Shown: positions 46,796 through 59,860, counted from the stretch's first letter. The stretch: DNA of 64,000 nt from Welwitschia mirabilis (GCA_051453625.1 JBOZIK010000001.1:225689582-225753581), one strand, 5' to 3'. Notes: generated by a model from the letters alone, not told the origin. Translations and numbers: made by a program.

Positions 46796-47182
46796 NNNNN
46801 NNNNNNNNNNNNNNNNNNNNNNNNNNNNNNNNNNNNNNNNNNNNNNNNNNNNNNNNNNNNNNNNNNNNNNNNNNNNNNNNNNNNNNNNNNNNNNNNNNNN
46901 NNNNNNNNNNNNNNNNNNNNNNNNNNNNNNNNNNNNNNNNNNNNNNNNNNNNNNNNNNNNNNNNNNNNNNNNNNNNNNNNNNNNNNNNNNNNNNNNNNNN
47001 NNNNNNNNNNNNNNNNNNNNNNNNNNNNNNNNNNNNNNNNNNNNNNNNNNNNNNNNNNNNNNNNNNNNNNNNNNNNNNNNNNNNNNNNNNNNNNNNNNNN
47101 NNNNNNNNNNNNNNNNNNNNNNNNNNNNNNNNNNNNNNNNNNNNNNNNNNNNNNNNNNNNNNNNNNNNNNNNNNNNNNNNNN
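46796..47182. other. Assembly gap (387 N)
   Basis: Separates the LINE 3' end from the J-domain segment. Confidence 0.99.
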
Positions 47183-48150
47183 AATCTAAGTCCCCTTTCA
47201 AGGAAAATGTGGAGGCTAATCCTATGAAAAAAGATGAAGAAGGGTCTTCTCCCAAAAGATCCCCCTCTAGGGAGGTGTTGCAGGGTACTTTTATGACTAT
47301 AGACATAAAAAAGGAAGCATAGAGTGATCCTATGAAATTTTTGGGTAAGAAAAATAGCTAACTAGAAAGAGAAATTCTCCATTTGAATCACATCCATTAG
47401 AAATGATGATTTTATGGATAAAGGTAGCAAGGCTAGAAACTACTCTAGGAAATTTCCTAAATCTAGGCTAAGTAAAATCCAAAAACTAAAGAGGGAATCC
47501 TGTGGTCCTTAGATTCTTTAAAATATTTTTCTAAGAGTTATAAAGAATAACTAATAGAGGATGAAGCTAATTTGGATTCAAGGATGGAGTAGAACTACGG
47601 TGACACAACAATGACTAAAGAGTGGAAAAACTACTATGAAATCCTGGGGATCTAATCAAGGGCCTTCCAGCAAGAAATTATAAGATCTCATAGAATATTA
47701 ATGATAAAGTACTACTTAGATAAAAATAGGAATAAGATTCAAGAATATTTAAAGAATATAAAGGAACTCAATGGAGAAAACTATCTCCTCACTAAGAAGA
47801 GGATAAGAGGTCTTTGTCACTTTTCACATAGGGATAAACTTATGCAAGCTTATGGTAAATGTCTCTCATTTCTTGATATGATTAATTTGCTACTTTTTTC
47901 CTCTTATTCTTTTCTTTATTTCTCTAGTTTATTCTAGGATTATTAGCTTTAGCTCTTCTCTTGTTATCTCTTAGTCAAATTCTAGTATTATCTATCTCAG
48001 TCCATGAGGCCCTCTTTTGGGATACTATTTTTAACAGTGAGGGGATCCCTCCCTTTCTGTTGGTTTTTTTATTGTGCTGTATAGTTTTTTTGTTCTTAAT
48101 ATATTACCTTTTTTCAAAAATAAAAAAGAAAAAAAGTTTATTTATTTAAA
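47183..48150 (+). mobile_element. Retroposed-looking segment ending in an A-rich tail
   Basis: The right end (about 47990-48140) reads gaggggatccctcccttt, a T-rich stretch, then ttaatatattacc and an A-rich tail (aaaaataaaaaagaaaaaaa). This wording is typical of plant LINE 3' ends. The left part holds a Ser/Pro/Lys/Glu-rich open stretch (47183-47320: KDEEGSSPKRSPSREVLQ) and a J-domain fragment. It could be a LINE that carried host sequence or a chimeric retrocopy. The left edge is lost in the gap. Confidence 0.45.
47608..47823 (+). pseudogene. DnaJ (Hsp40) J-domain fragment
   Basis: One frame reads WKNYYEILGI, a stop, SRAFQQEIIRSHRILMIKYY, LDKNRNKIQEYLKNIKELNG, then ENYLLTKKRIRGL. This follows a J-domain through helices I to IV: DYYEILGIS..AS..EI..AYR.L..KYHPDKN......F..I..AY..LS...KR..YD. 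The HPD tripeptide that stimulates Hsp70 ATPase is YLD here (H to Y and P to L, both C-to-T changes, CAC to TAC and CCA to CTA or similar). One stop; no frameshift. No intron is seen. It lies directly upstream of a LINE-like 3' end. Confidence 0.8.
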
Positions 48151-51100
48151 TCGCACTGTTAACATGTCAAAAAAAATATTTTTTTGAAATACTATAAAGG
48201 GATAAGTATTTTAATATGTAATCATAAAAATTTATATTTCATGTAAACTTTTAAAGGAAATCCTTTGATATGCTATACTTGGATAGATAACATTAGAAAG
48301 AATATTCCATCATAAACAGGTTTTTAATATTTTAAATATAAAGAACATAAAATCCAAGAACATTCTAAATAAGATCATGAGATAGCAATTTGAAAAAAGT
48401 AAGTATGAACTAAAATAAGATGAAGTCAATGCATTATAATGTTTGGACTCATGCTAATATAAATTTAAGAGGTAATTGATATTTTCAATAATTGAAGAAT
48501 CATGTCAAAAAGAATGATAGCTAGAAAAATAAGATCTTATGTAGTAATAATGATAAGAAATGAGTCTCATAGAAGTTGGAGTAATTCTTAAAGATGGAAG
48601 TAACATGTTAGCACATTATAGTTTTATGCATACCACATGAAAAAGATATTGCAAAGATAATTATTCATGGAATTATAATATGATCTAATTATATTTGTAT
48701 ATAATTATTTACCTACCTATTTATATAGAAATAAATTGGACAATGTTGTTTCAACATTGAGTGGATAACCATTTAATAATTTGGGAGTAGGATATGACAA
48801 AAGTGAAAATGATTTTGAATTTTTAGATCACATTATTTTACAATCATAATAAACATTAATAGCATCATAAGTAGGAATATCTATTAAGTATGAAGCTAAT
48901 CTAAATGATTATAAAGTCTTTCTACTATTGATGGATGACTTATATGATAAAAATAAGTGTAGAAAATATCACAAAAACAATGTTAGAAACTGTAAAATAA
49001 GGCTGGACAAAATGTAGAAACTATGATACTACTAACATAAAATAAGCATACATCATTAAATAAAAATACATCAAAGGCTTACTAAAGAACTAGTTTAATG
49101 AAGTTAGTTGAACTAGTTAGGTTATTTATTTAAGCTTAATTAGTAAATACATATATTATACCAAATGGGAATACTTAAAGAATTATAACATAGCCATGAT
49201 TAAATGAACTAATGAGTAATACTTATTTTTAAGTAACAGAATTATCCTAGTTTATGATCAAATACATAAACAGGAGCAATATTGAAGTAATATTACTTTG
49301 GTAAGTAATAAAGCATGCACATAGTAATATTTAAATGATTATTATATTTATATTAAAATACCAACTATTATATAAAGATGAGCTCAAAAACTGTGTTCTC
49401 CTTTGCAGATAACACTATGGAGTGTGGGGAAAATGTTGCTGACACCTTTGTAGGCTAGCTAGAATTACCTAGATTAATCTTTTTACCTTGTTTATTCCTA
49501 GAACATTTTTGTCAAAAATATCCCCACCCTTTGGTGGTGATCACCTTCTTATACCCTTATTAATTTTTCTATTTCCATTCTTTGCTTTTACGGAATATGT
49601 ATATGATTGGGGTTGTTATGCTTATTTTCTACCTCAACTTTCTCTCTCATCTTCATGCCACTTGACAACAGGTACCTAAAATGTAATAATGAAATATATA
49701 TATTTACAATAACCTACTAACATACTAATTAATAAATCTATTGATTAGTAAGCATAAAAATAAATAAGAACATTTATTTGCAAATGAAATATATAATTGA
49801 GATAAGAAAAAACACTTTATTAATAAACAAGATTTACATAAAATTCATCCTCATCAGTTCCCCCAAACTAAATTTTTGTTAGTCCATTAACAAGTAAAAT
49901 ATTTACAAGAGATAAAGAAAATGGACTCGGTTCAGGGATGTTTAAGATATACCTCAAAAGTGTATGTTACCTAAAGCATTTTCATAGTATAGGAAAATTA
50001 GAAAAGCAAAATCTACATATTCCTATGCTAAAATTTTAGTGATTTACAATTGTCCTTACTTTTTATACTCAAAATCAATACTTTTAATCTTCACAATTGC
50101 ATAAATGTGGTCATGGTTTACTTGGCTTACAGTGGTTACTTCATATTCTATATACCATGAATTTATTGCAAAATACTCATGAAGTTCAATACAAGAATCC
50201 TTCATTGAGTAGAACCTACTTGATTTGGTTGTTTTTATTTCCTTGTTTCTTGGGAGCTTTAATCTTTATAAAAAAATTTGTCCACTTAGCATTTACTATA
50301 TTTAACTCTTTATTAATTTTCTTTCCAATTACATTTGTTTAGAATAGATATCCATTTCCCATGATATTTTACTCACCTCTTTTAGGCAATCCTTTTATTC
50401 AAAACTTAGTGTAGAATATCTTTCTTTTAAACTTTCAGAACTCTATAATAGGGACAGTTTCTTTCTTCATGAATAGGATTCATTGAGGATCATCAAGGGC
50501 CTCAAAAAAGTCCATTGAATTTTATGTAATGATTGGTCTTCCTACCAAGACCTCTCTTTAATTTTCTTTGTAAGGTTATCCTTGTCTTTTTTCCAGGAAA
50601 TCTAATATTAGTGGCTAAGGTTTAACATAAAAACTTTATGTAAAGTTGTCTTTCCATGAATTAAAAAGTAAGAGAAAACATGATAAAGCATAAAAATGCA
50701 AGAGAATAAGAAATGTAAAATTTATAGGTCTAATTTTGCTTGATATAGATGAGAACTCATAATTGCAATGCATTAATCTTGCACGATTGAAGATTACTCA
50801 TGATCTGCATTGAATCTAAAATAGATCAGAATGAGACTTTTCATACTTTGCTGGTGATGAATAGGATTGAATTCCATGTTGGTATGATGTGAGTTTAGTT
50901 GACATTGTAATGGAGGTTATCGAGAATGGAGAGGAGTCATCAAGAATGATCTTAAGTGGGATGATGAGATATTAAAAAACATATTTAAGTGATAGTTGCT
51001 TTCCACAACACTGGATATGATAAGGGTCATCATGGATTCACAAGTTCTTAATAGGGATTATCGAATCCCTTATGGAGGTAATTAAAGGAGTTCAAAGGTG

Positions 51101-51278
51101 GTCATTGAGGATTCATGAGATCTTAACATGATCTTTTAAATTCCTACTATTATCATAATAAAGGTAGGTGTAAATAAAAAAAATAGAATAACATGCTGAA
51201 GTTATAAAGAGAAGTTGAGGGGAATAGTCAAGAATGAGACCTTCCTCTCTAAAAAAAAAATTTAAAGCATTAAAGTTA
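48151..51278. other. No gene recognised
   Basis: AT-rich sequence with short chance ORFs (49488-49679, 50097-50342). Around 50910-51130 the phrases gagaatgga, atcaagaatgatctta and gaggattcatgagatctta recur loosely. It may be the 3' non-coding part of the minus-strand gypsy element, but no LTR was found. Confidence 0.45.
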
Positions 51279-51990
51279 GTTTGAAACCTAGTCTAAAGCT
51301 TTGGATTTGGGTTGGTATCAGTTAATTTTTAGACTTAAGAACCAAGGATCTAGCTTGAAATCTAATTCAAAGCCTTAACTTTGGGTCAGTGTCATTAAAT
51401 TAGGCAATTCTTTTTTTCTTGATCGTAGGGTAAGGAAATACTTGAATTGGCCTGAAATTCTAAATCTCGAGTTTGAGTTAGTATCAATCAATCTTGAGAT
51501 ACTTATTTAAATGCAGGTTTTTAGAGTAAGGAAGATGAATGATTTGGCTTAAAATCCAATTTAAAGCTTTGACTTTGAGTTTGTGTTAGCCAAAGGATTT
51601 AATCTTTAAATGGATGATCTAAAATCTAACCCCAAGTTTTGGCCTTGAGTCAGTGTTAATCATCTAAGTAGTCTTCCTTCTTCTGATGATTTCAAGGTTT
51701 GATTTGTGATGAAGTTTTATTGAAGAAAGACACCAATAAATTTTCTTTCTTATTTTTTCTTAAAAAAATCAAGGAAAATATTTCCCTGAGTTATTAAATA
51801 TGGCCTAAAAATTTTCTCTTAATTAAAAGACATCTACAAGTTTGTGGTAAATCGTTGATGACATGGTTTATAATAATAAGATTCAGTGGATCTTTGTAGT
51901 GGTGTATAGCTAAAAAAATCCAAATGTATCATAAGTTAATCTAAAGTCTTAACTTTAGGTTGAATCTTGATCAGTTTGAAATCCCTTAAT
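51279..51990 (-). repeat. Degenerate 70-96 bp tandem repeat, five to six units
   Basis: Units starting at about 51280, 51353, 51449, 51545 and 51615 share ggcttgaaatctaattcaaa, then gctttgactttgagt and agtgttaatcaatc-like cores. A sixth, isolated unit lies near 51930. Spacing is 73, 96, 96 and 70 bp. Strand is arbitrary. Confidence 0.75.
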
Positions 51991-53599
51991 TTGAGACCTA
52001 CTTAAAGATCTATGTGGATACTTAACACACTTCTTCTATTTGGTAAAACATGTATATCACTTTTATTAAGTCTCTTACTTTAGAAAAAAATATATGTATA
52101 CTAAGAAACTTAGTTGAATTACACTTGTCAGAGAAGAGAGTACGATTTACACTATAAATTGTATTTACTTCATGCTGATCATCCATCACTTTCCATCTGA
52201 GCTTGAGAATCCCCTTTCTTAGTTATCTTTTACTTTCTTTTATCTTCTTTCATCCTTTAATCTCCATACCTTACACTTATTCTTCTTTACCTATTTCTTC
52301 CTCTGACATCAAGAAGGTGAAGCGTTGATTTTTTAGCTTAGGTTCTATACAAATAGATATGTGCATTAGCACTGTAAATCCTTCATTACCTCAAGTATCT
52401 ATAAAGTCTAATAATGTAGTTTAGTAGTTTCCATACTATGATTACAAATCGATTGCTGAGGTTTTAGATGCTTTAGATTTCTTTATCATTGAGGATAGTA
52501 AGTATTGCTTTGAAAATGATTTTATTCTTCTAAGCTTTGGCCCTTTAATCCATTACTTAGTTATAAGTACTTGAGGTTAAGAAGTGAAGAACTATGTTAG
52601 TAGCTTAATTATGGGAAGTTAACGTGCAACATTTCTTTGGGTCAGCTAGCTGAATAGATGCAGCTTCTACAAAAGGAAGTTGATTAGCTTTAGGAAACCA
52701 ATCTTATTTTGAGCTTAACTATGTTAAGTTTTAATAAGAAAAATATAGAAATAATAACATGGGATGCTAAAAATTTTCAAAGCTTTTAGCTAGTTCATCT
52801 AGAAGAGATTGATATGCTAACTAAATCTCTAAGTGAAATGCATCTCTTACCCTTATGTGAAAATTCTGCTAGGTCTACATTAAATACTAGGTATTCTCAT
52901 AGGAGGAATAAGTTTTGTGGTTACTTTAAAAATTGAGTTGCTTAAGTTGATGAGTACTTTATTTAAGGATTTGAGAAGTGTTTTCACTTTTTACTTTTGT
53001 AAATGGATGAAATAATTGATTTGCTTAATAAATTTTTTTAGTTTTATTTCTAATAACTTATCTTTTACTATTTTTACTTTATTATGGATAAATCCATTTT
53101 ATTAAAGGGAAATAAAACTAAATAATTTATCAAATTGTTAAGATCATGCAAATTGATTTAAAAATTTGAAGTTTTATATCAACTTAAATAGAATTTAATA
53201 ATGATGCATGCTAATGAATTAAAAAATATTTTGATACACATTCCATCATAGATTATAATATTTCCTTTTCTTTTTTCCCCTAATTGCTAATTGTGATAAG
53301 GTTCTAGTTTTGGTAGCTAGTTATATCTCAGATAACTCCTAGGGCATAACTGTTCCTTTACTTTTCACTTTTCACAACTTGGATTAATCATAATGAGGAG
53401 AGTGCAACCATTATCAGAGGAGTAAGAACCCTCAAGATATATATATATATATATATATATATAGATCGTGGCTAATGATACCTCAGTGAATTCCTTATAG
53501 CTACCATATTATATTACCAAAGACCTTTTTTGGGAATATTTGTTCCAATACACTTGCGGTAGAACATTGTAATCTCCTCTTATATATATATAGTCAAAA
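51991..53599. other. No gene recognised; possible decayed coding stretch
   Basis: Around 52400-52960 the + strand has open pieces (AEVLDALDFFIIEDSKYC, ARSTLNTRYSHRRNKFCGYF) broken by stops. I cannot assign them. A dinucleotide microsatellite follows at 53437. Confidence 0.4.
53437..53463. repeat. (AT)n microsatellite
   Basis: About 13 uninterrupted AT units. A shorter tatatatatata run lies at about 53581. Confidence 0.95.
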
Positions 53600-54850
53600 G
53601 GTACTTTGTTATGTGATGGAATGTGTCTTCTCAATCTTCTTAGTAAACATAATGCAAAATTTCCTATTGAATACTTATCAAGTAGCTTCTTGATTTATAA
53701 CCATTTCATTTACTTTAAACAACTTGGTAAATTGATATACCAAATAAACCTTAAAGAAATCACATGTCCTTTTCATTATTTAATTCTACAGCTTTATTTC
53801 AAAGGTGAATTATAAGTACTTTTCACCCTGTTAGGGTTTTCTAAATAATTAAATACAAATTTATGATCATAATATAACCTTACCCTTTTTCCATTAATTT
53901 GGTAGGTTACTTTTTCATTAGGATTATAGATTTTTGTGGCTTCATTTCTTAGAATTTTTGTTATGGTATAGGATCCTAGCTAATTTTATTCATATTTTTG
54001 TTTTGAATGGATTTTCTTAGGATCATAAATTAATACAAAATCTCCTACATTAAAATTTTCTTTTCTAATTCTATTTTCATGATATATTTTAGTTTTTTAT
54101 TGTATAAGTTCTTTATGTAGAAGAGCTTATTTTCTATTTTTATCTAAAATGTTCATATTTTCTATCAATTAGTTTTAAGTTGTGTGTAAATTACATTTTA
54201 ATTCTTTAGCTAATTTAAAATTTTTTAATTCTAAATTCAATTAGTAAAATAGCTCTTTCTCCATAGATTAATTCATATGTAGTAAATCCTGTAGCATATT
54301 TCCAAGTTATTCTATAAGCCTATAGAGCTTCATTTAACTTATCATCCTAATCAGTTTTCTTATTATTTATAACTTTTGTTAATATTATATTAATCTCTCT
54401 ATTATTTACTTTAGCTTGGCCATTGGAATGGGGGTGATAAGTAGTAGAGAGTTTATGATGAATTCCTAATCTGATCAAAAGTTTCTCAAAAACTTCACTA
54501 GTAAAATGAGTTTTCATTTTGGATATAAGACTTTGAGGGGCTTCAAACTAGTAAATGATATTTCTAAGGAAAATGTTGACTATGATCTAAGAATAATAAT
54601 TTGTTAAAGCCTCAGCCTCAGCCCATTTAGTGAAGTAGTTAATACAGATCAAAATGTATTTCTTTCTAAAATAAGAAGGACTGATAGATTCAACAAAATC
54701 TATTCCCCAAATATCAAAAGGTTTAATTGTTTGAATTCATTATTGTGGCATTTCTAATGTTTGGCTAAATGTTCCTTTTCTTTGACATTTATCATAACTT
54801 TAGACATAGGTGTTTACATCCTTGATTATGATGGACTAATAGTGTTTCAT
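53600..54850 (-). pseudogene. Ty3-gypsy integrase pseudogene (3' part of a split pol)
   Basis: The minus strand from 54850 reads IIIKDVNTYV-stop-SYDKCQRKGTF (zinc-binding C..C), FDIWGIDFVESISPSYF, KYILICINYFTKWAEAEALT, THFTSEVFEKLLIRLGIHHK, LSTTYHPHSNGQAKVNNREI, AYRITWKYATGF, and at the end VGDFVLIYDPKK with QINGKRV. This is the gypsy integrase through its C-terminal domain. The D of WGIDF is kept, and the catalytic E of NGQAE is K. The upstream part of the same pol is at 63222-64000, separated by the inserted LTR element. Many stops. The lineage resembles Athila/Tat-type pol by wording; not verified. Confidence 0.9.
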
Positions 54851-56190
54851 TATTGCGATGCCAATTTGTAGGAATTTGATGGTGTATTTAGAGCATTTTT
54901 GCAAGACATTTATAAAAGTTCAGACTTAATTCTAATGATTATGGAGAGTCAATAAGACGATCATAGAAACACGTAATTCTTGGCATAATTAAAGGTATTT
55001 TAGGCATGTTCTGATACTTAGTATGTTAGAGGAAGCTTAATGATGAAGAAGGCTAATTTGCCTTACCTGGAGAGCTTTGGAAGGGTTTTGTCCCTACTGT
55101 GGTCCCCATCACAAAAAGAATGATATCACTATAATAGCACATCATGACAGTAATGTGGACTAGATCTTGGAGCCAACGAATCCCCTTTTATAATGAGGTG
55201 TTATCCCCATTCTTATTTCCATGATATGAGGAATGAAAACACAACTAGAGCTAACTGTGGAGCTAATTGTGAAGCTAGAAGCTGATGATCTATCTATCAT
55301 TATGGGGCATCATCCCTAGTATCATCCCCATGACAGTCAGGATGACAGCTATTTTGTATAAGCAAGACTGAATTATCTTGTAATGGGGTCATGCATCCTA
55401 CTTAGGCCACTAGGGTTTCTTCTTTGACTTATAGGATTATGGTTCTAGAACTTTCAATGTAAAACTATAAATACATACCTTGTTCTCACTTTGAATTCAT
55501 ATTTTATATCTGATGTTCTTATGATAGAAGACTGAAGGACAAGAGGTCCATCAAGTAGCTACAGAGAGAAGTTACCTTGGTGTTAGATTGATAGGAGCTA
55601 CTACTTTGTTGTATCTAGATGTAAAGTTCAATAAATCAATATAATTACTTTATTTACTCAAATTTTGTTTATGTCTCTTATGGTTTAAGTTGGTTATAGT
55701 ATGGTGATAATTCTATAATCTATTTAGATCATAAGAACAACCTTCATCAAAGTTGATTCTATTAGTTTAGATTTGCATTATTATTTCATTTCCATTCCAC
55801 ATTGCATTTCATATTCTATTTGGTATATTTCATAGTTTACATTAATTAGGAATAAGTAAAGTACTCTTCTTAATTAATTTGAATTATAGAGAGCTAGTTC
55901 TTGTGATAGGAGAATTAGAATATAATAGAATTTATTCCACTTCCATTTGCATTTCATCTCCATCCACCTTGCATTACATTTTATCTTATTATTTACTTTC
56001 AGTTATTAAAAGATAAAGAGACTAAAAATACTTTTGGAAATTAATTCTCTAACTATAAGCCTAGTGCCTTCATTGGGATTTTGACATTTAGATGAATTCC
56101 TATTTATACAAGCATGTGTTTTTCTGCAAGTAAGTTAATTTATAGGTTTACCTAAAGGACTTCAGGATTGCATAAATTCACACTGCAAAA
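54851..56190 (+). repeat. 5' LTR (1340 bp)
   Basis: Starts tattgcgatgccaatttgta (TG decayed to TA) and ends cactgcaaaa. It aligns end to end with 61700-63216 once the gap and an 81-bp duplication there are removed. Confidence 0.88.
55466..55473 (+). promoter_or_regulatory. TATA box in 5' LTR
   Basis: TATAAATA in a conserved LTR stretch. The 3' LTR has tataagta at the same place (about 62495). Confidence 0.6.
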
Positions 56191-56193
56191 ATT

Positions 56194-56211
56194 TGATACC
56201 ATTATCGAGAA
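56194..56211 (+). promoter_or_regulatory. Decayed primer-binding site, tRNA-Asp type
   Basis: tgataccattatcgagaa can be turned into the Athila/Tat PBS tggcgccgttgccggggaa-type sequence by C/T and G/A transitions alone. It stands four bases after the LTR. Confidence 0.75.
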
Positions 56212-57429
56212 AGGTTATAAGGATCTAGATAATTATCATTAACTAGATAAGTACCTCAAATTTTATATTCAGGTTATTTATTTGAATTAGTGCTATATTT
56301 TTAGCATAGCTTAGAATAGGTTTATTTCAGTAAATTTCATTTTCTATAGTTTTTAGGATACATGTCATCCTATCTGTTGTTCCCATTACATTAAGCATGA
56401 GAGTTCTGCAATTTTAAAATTAATTTCTTCTTTTGAATTTTTTTTTTAGTTCATAGTTTGATAATAAAGTTTCATTTGTCTTCTCTATCATCCACATGAT
56501 AGCCTGGATAATAATCCAGTTTTTTATTTCTAGTAATTTTTCTTTAAGTTTTGGTTTTCTGTTTCTATGATCATCATCCTTCCTATCGTCCCCATGACCT
56601 GGTGGATGATAGGTCCTTTTTTTTAATTTTTATTTATTATCTGATCCTGTAGGAACATGGTGAATTCTAGTAGAAAGATGAAATATCAAAGAGAGCAGAA
56701 TTTGATTGAAAGAAATATTAGAGAAGGATTATTTGACTTCAAGTAAAATCTAGGTATGCACACCACAAGTATGCAAGTTCTAAGAATTTTTTTTTATATT
56801 TATTATTTTAGAATGAAATTTTCTTTTCTTTATATAATCATTTTGTTAGTTATTTTCATAACAATTAAAATAAATAGCCATTACATATCTTTTAAGTATT
56901 AAGAATCAACAATTTTGATAAAATGATAAAACATCAAAGAGAACAAAACTTGTTCTTCATTATGTACTTATCTTTCTTATCATCTTTAGATAAAATTATC
57001 TTATTCTATTCTTCTCAATCTCTTTAATGAATAGTAATATAAGGACTATTGGAACAATTCTTGCTAAAAGAAGGAAAAACTTGAAAAATTTTGAGGACAA
57101 TAATAAGAAAACACTTTGAGAGATCTTTGTAGAAAGGAGGAGAAATATAAAAGATTCTGAGGTTTTTAATAACCAAATACTTCAAGAGGTTTTTGAAAGA
57201 GTGAGAATAACAAAAAATAATATTGAGAGTAGGAATTGAGTCTCTTCCTCTTTTTAACTTTCTTATTCGTTTTCCTCTTCTTTTCAAACCTCATATAGAA
57301 ATAACAATGAAGATTTTCCATATTTTAGGGATTTTACCTCATTCAAAACAAATTTTTATAATCATTTTTATCCAACCCAATGATATTCCATGCATTACTA
57401 TAAAGAAGTACCATCTCCTATGAACTACT

Positions 57430-58090
57430 ATGAAGAAAAAAAATGATCCAATGAGAGAAATAATTGATGAAATCAAGGAAAGCCAAGAACATATCAATGT
57501 AAGACTAGAAAAAACTAATCAAAACATAGAAAACTTGGTTGAAATCTTATCGAAAATACTATTACAAATTCAAGGATCTTTTACAAGACAACATCCTCAA
57601 GCTTATCTTACTACATTATACCTTGAGAAAAATGAGAACTTAGACACACTTAAAAATGATTCTTTCTTTTAAATAGAAGATGAAATTTTAGATTAAACTT
57701 CAAAATCCTACTTATTAGGAGATAAGCAAAGGGGAGATAATAATAACTCAACTTCATCTTTCAACAATCAAGATGAGGATTCATTAGGTGATATTGAAGT
57801 ATTATATTATATCCATTCCATTCATTTACTGCTAGATAATCAGGATGAGGAATCCATTCAAGAAAAATCTGAAAAATTTTCAATCAAAGATGAAAATAAT
57901 GCTCTTTTTTATCTTGATAATATTTTTGATGAATCTAATAATTTATAGAATGAAAGCAATATTAAACAAAAAAAGAAAGATTTAGTCACAAATAATGATA
58001 AGAAAAGTGGAATAAAATCCAACAAAAAAATAATAAAGACAATAGTGAAGAAACTGAACACAATGATGAACCCATAGGATTCCATTCAAA
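57430..58090 (+). pseudogene. Gag-like acidic ORF of the LARD-like element
   Basis: One frame of about 220 codons with four stops: MKKKNDPMREIIDEIKESQE, HINVRLEKTNQNIENLVEIL (amphipathic, probably coiled coil), GSFTRQHPQAYL, then acidic blocks NNQDEDSLGDIEVL, NQDEESIQEK, DENNALFYLDNIFDESNN and a basic end (NNDKKSGIKSNKKIIK). The coiled coil followed by a QP.N-type motif and acidic stretches resembles the gag C-terminal part of Athila/Tat elements. No zinc knuckle is seen. The strand agrees with the PBS. It could instead be an unrelated captured ORF. Confidence 0.45.
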
Positions 58091-59326
58091 TTTCATTGAG
58101 GATAGACTTGTTCAGTCTACCCATACTTCTACATCTTTTTTACCTATGCCTTCTTATACAATTTTAGATCACATCCTTCCTTTTACTTCTACATTTACTT
58201 CTCCTTTCACTTTCACATTACTTTATGATCTTGATCATGATAACCTTTCTTCATCTCTTCTAATTAAACCTTCATATAATTCTTAAGGCCTTTTTTTTTT
58301 TTTTAACTTGGCTTTAATAAAACTTAGAATTTTTAAGAGTTTATTTTCCCTATTTCTTAATCTCTTCCTTTTAAAATTTCATGTGATTCTTAAATTAACA
58401 TTTGATCTTTTTCTGTCAAGTTCATTTTACCTTGTGCTTTTAATGATTATTCTTTTTAAAAGTTTGACTTAGAATATCTTGGAATTTTTAATTTGGATAA
58501 ACCTTATTTTCTTGATGATAATCTATGCTTAGAGTTAAATCTTGAAGATCTTTTCAATCTTATTAAACATTCTCAAAAGTCCTTACAAATTTCTTGGATC
58601 CATTATTTGAGTAGTACCTTGAATGAATTATATAATCATACTCATGATTTGTAATGTTTCAATAAGAGATTATTTGTCAATGAAATTTACCACTTCTTTA
58701 TCTCTTATTTGGATTCTGAGAATTGTGCTATCAAAGTTTTATCATTTTACTTTCTTTGGCTTAAATTGATTTTATGCCAAAATAATTACATACTTTTTAT
58801 GTTTTATCAATTAGTTTCTATTTTATTTGGCTCTTATTTTTCTTAAAAATACCATATTCAAGTGCACTTTTCACATAACTAGTTAAGCTTCTCAATAGCT
58901 AGGTCGTTATCTTTTAGAAAACATAAATATTTAAATGGCTCAGTTAAAACTTTTGACTTAAAAACTTGGGAAGTTTAGAAGTTAATGGATAGAAGGTTAA
59001 AAATCATTGAAATATCTATCAATTAAGCTTTGAACATGATAGAAACACTTATGTTGGAATTTTCCTCCTACCATTATCTAAATTCTCCTTTAAATGATTA
59101 TTTTGGTAAATGTCATGCTATCACTTGAACATCTTTAACTTAACTAATGTTTTACTTTATAAAGTTACCCTAGTTAGCAAATATTTTACTTGGAAATTTT
59201 AATAATAAGATTGGCTTCATACAATCTTTAGATATTTTTATGTCTATGAACTTAATTTTGAAGGAATATGTCTTGGTTCATTTGTTCTCTTTCAATGGTA
59301 TAAGTAACTAGTTGTTTTAGCATGTT

Positions 59327-59860
59327 CTTTCATGTTATTTATCTCATCACTTTACTTTTATCCTTATGAGTATCATGTGGAATTCATCTTATAAAATCAA
59401 ANNNNNNNNNNNNNNNNNNNNNNNNNNNNNNNNNNNNNNNNNNNNNNNNNNNNNNNNNNNNNNNNNNNNNNNNNNNNNNNNNNNNNNNNNNNNNNNNNNN
59501 NNNNNNNNNNNNNNNNNNNNNNNNNNNNNNNNNNNNNNNNNNNNNNNNNNNNNNNNNNNNNNNNNNNNNNNNNNNNNNNNNNNNNNNNNNNNNNNNNNNN
59601 NNNNNNNNNNNNNNNNNNNNNNNNNNNNNNNNNNNNNNNNNNNNNNNNNNNNNNNNNNNNNNNNNNNNNNNNNNNNNNNNNNNNNNNNNNNNNNNNNNNN
59701 NNNNNNNNNNNNNNNNNNNNNNNNNNNNNNNNNNNNNNNNNNNNNNNNNNNNNNNNNNNNNNNNNNNNNNNNNNNNNNNNNNNNNNNNNNNNNNNTCATC
59801 ACTTTACTTTTATCCTGAGGCGTATCATGTGGAATTCATCTTCTAAAATCAAAAAAAAGG
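59327..59860 (+). repeat. About 66-bp repeat on both sides of a 394-N gap
   Basis: tcatcactttacttttatcc, then gtatcatgtggaattcatct and aaaatcaaa occur at 59344-59401 and 59796-59853 with a few differences. The gap 59402-59795 therefore lies in a tandem repeat or between overlapping contig ends. Confidence 0.85.
59402..59795. other. Assembly gap (394 N)
   Basis: Flanked by repeated sequence; see the repeat entry. Confidence 0.99.
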
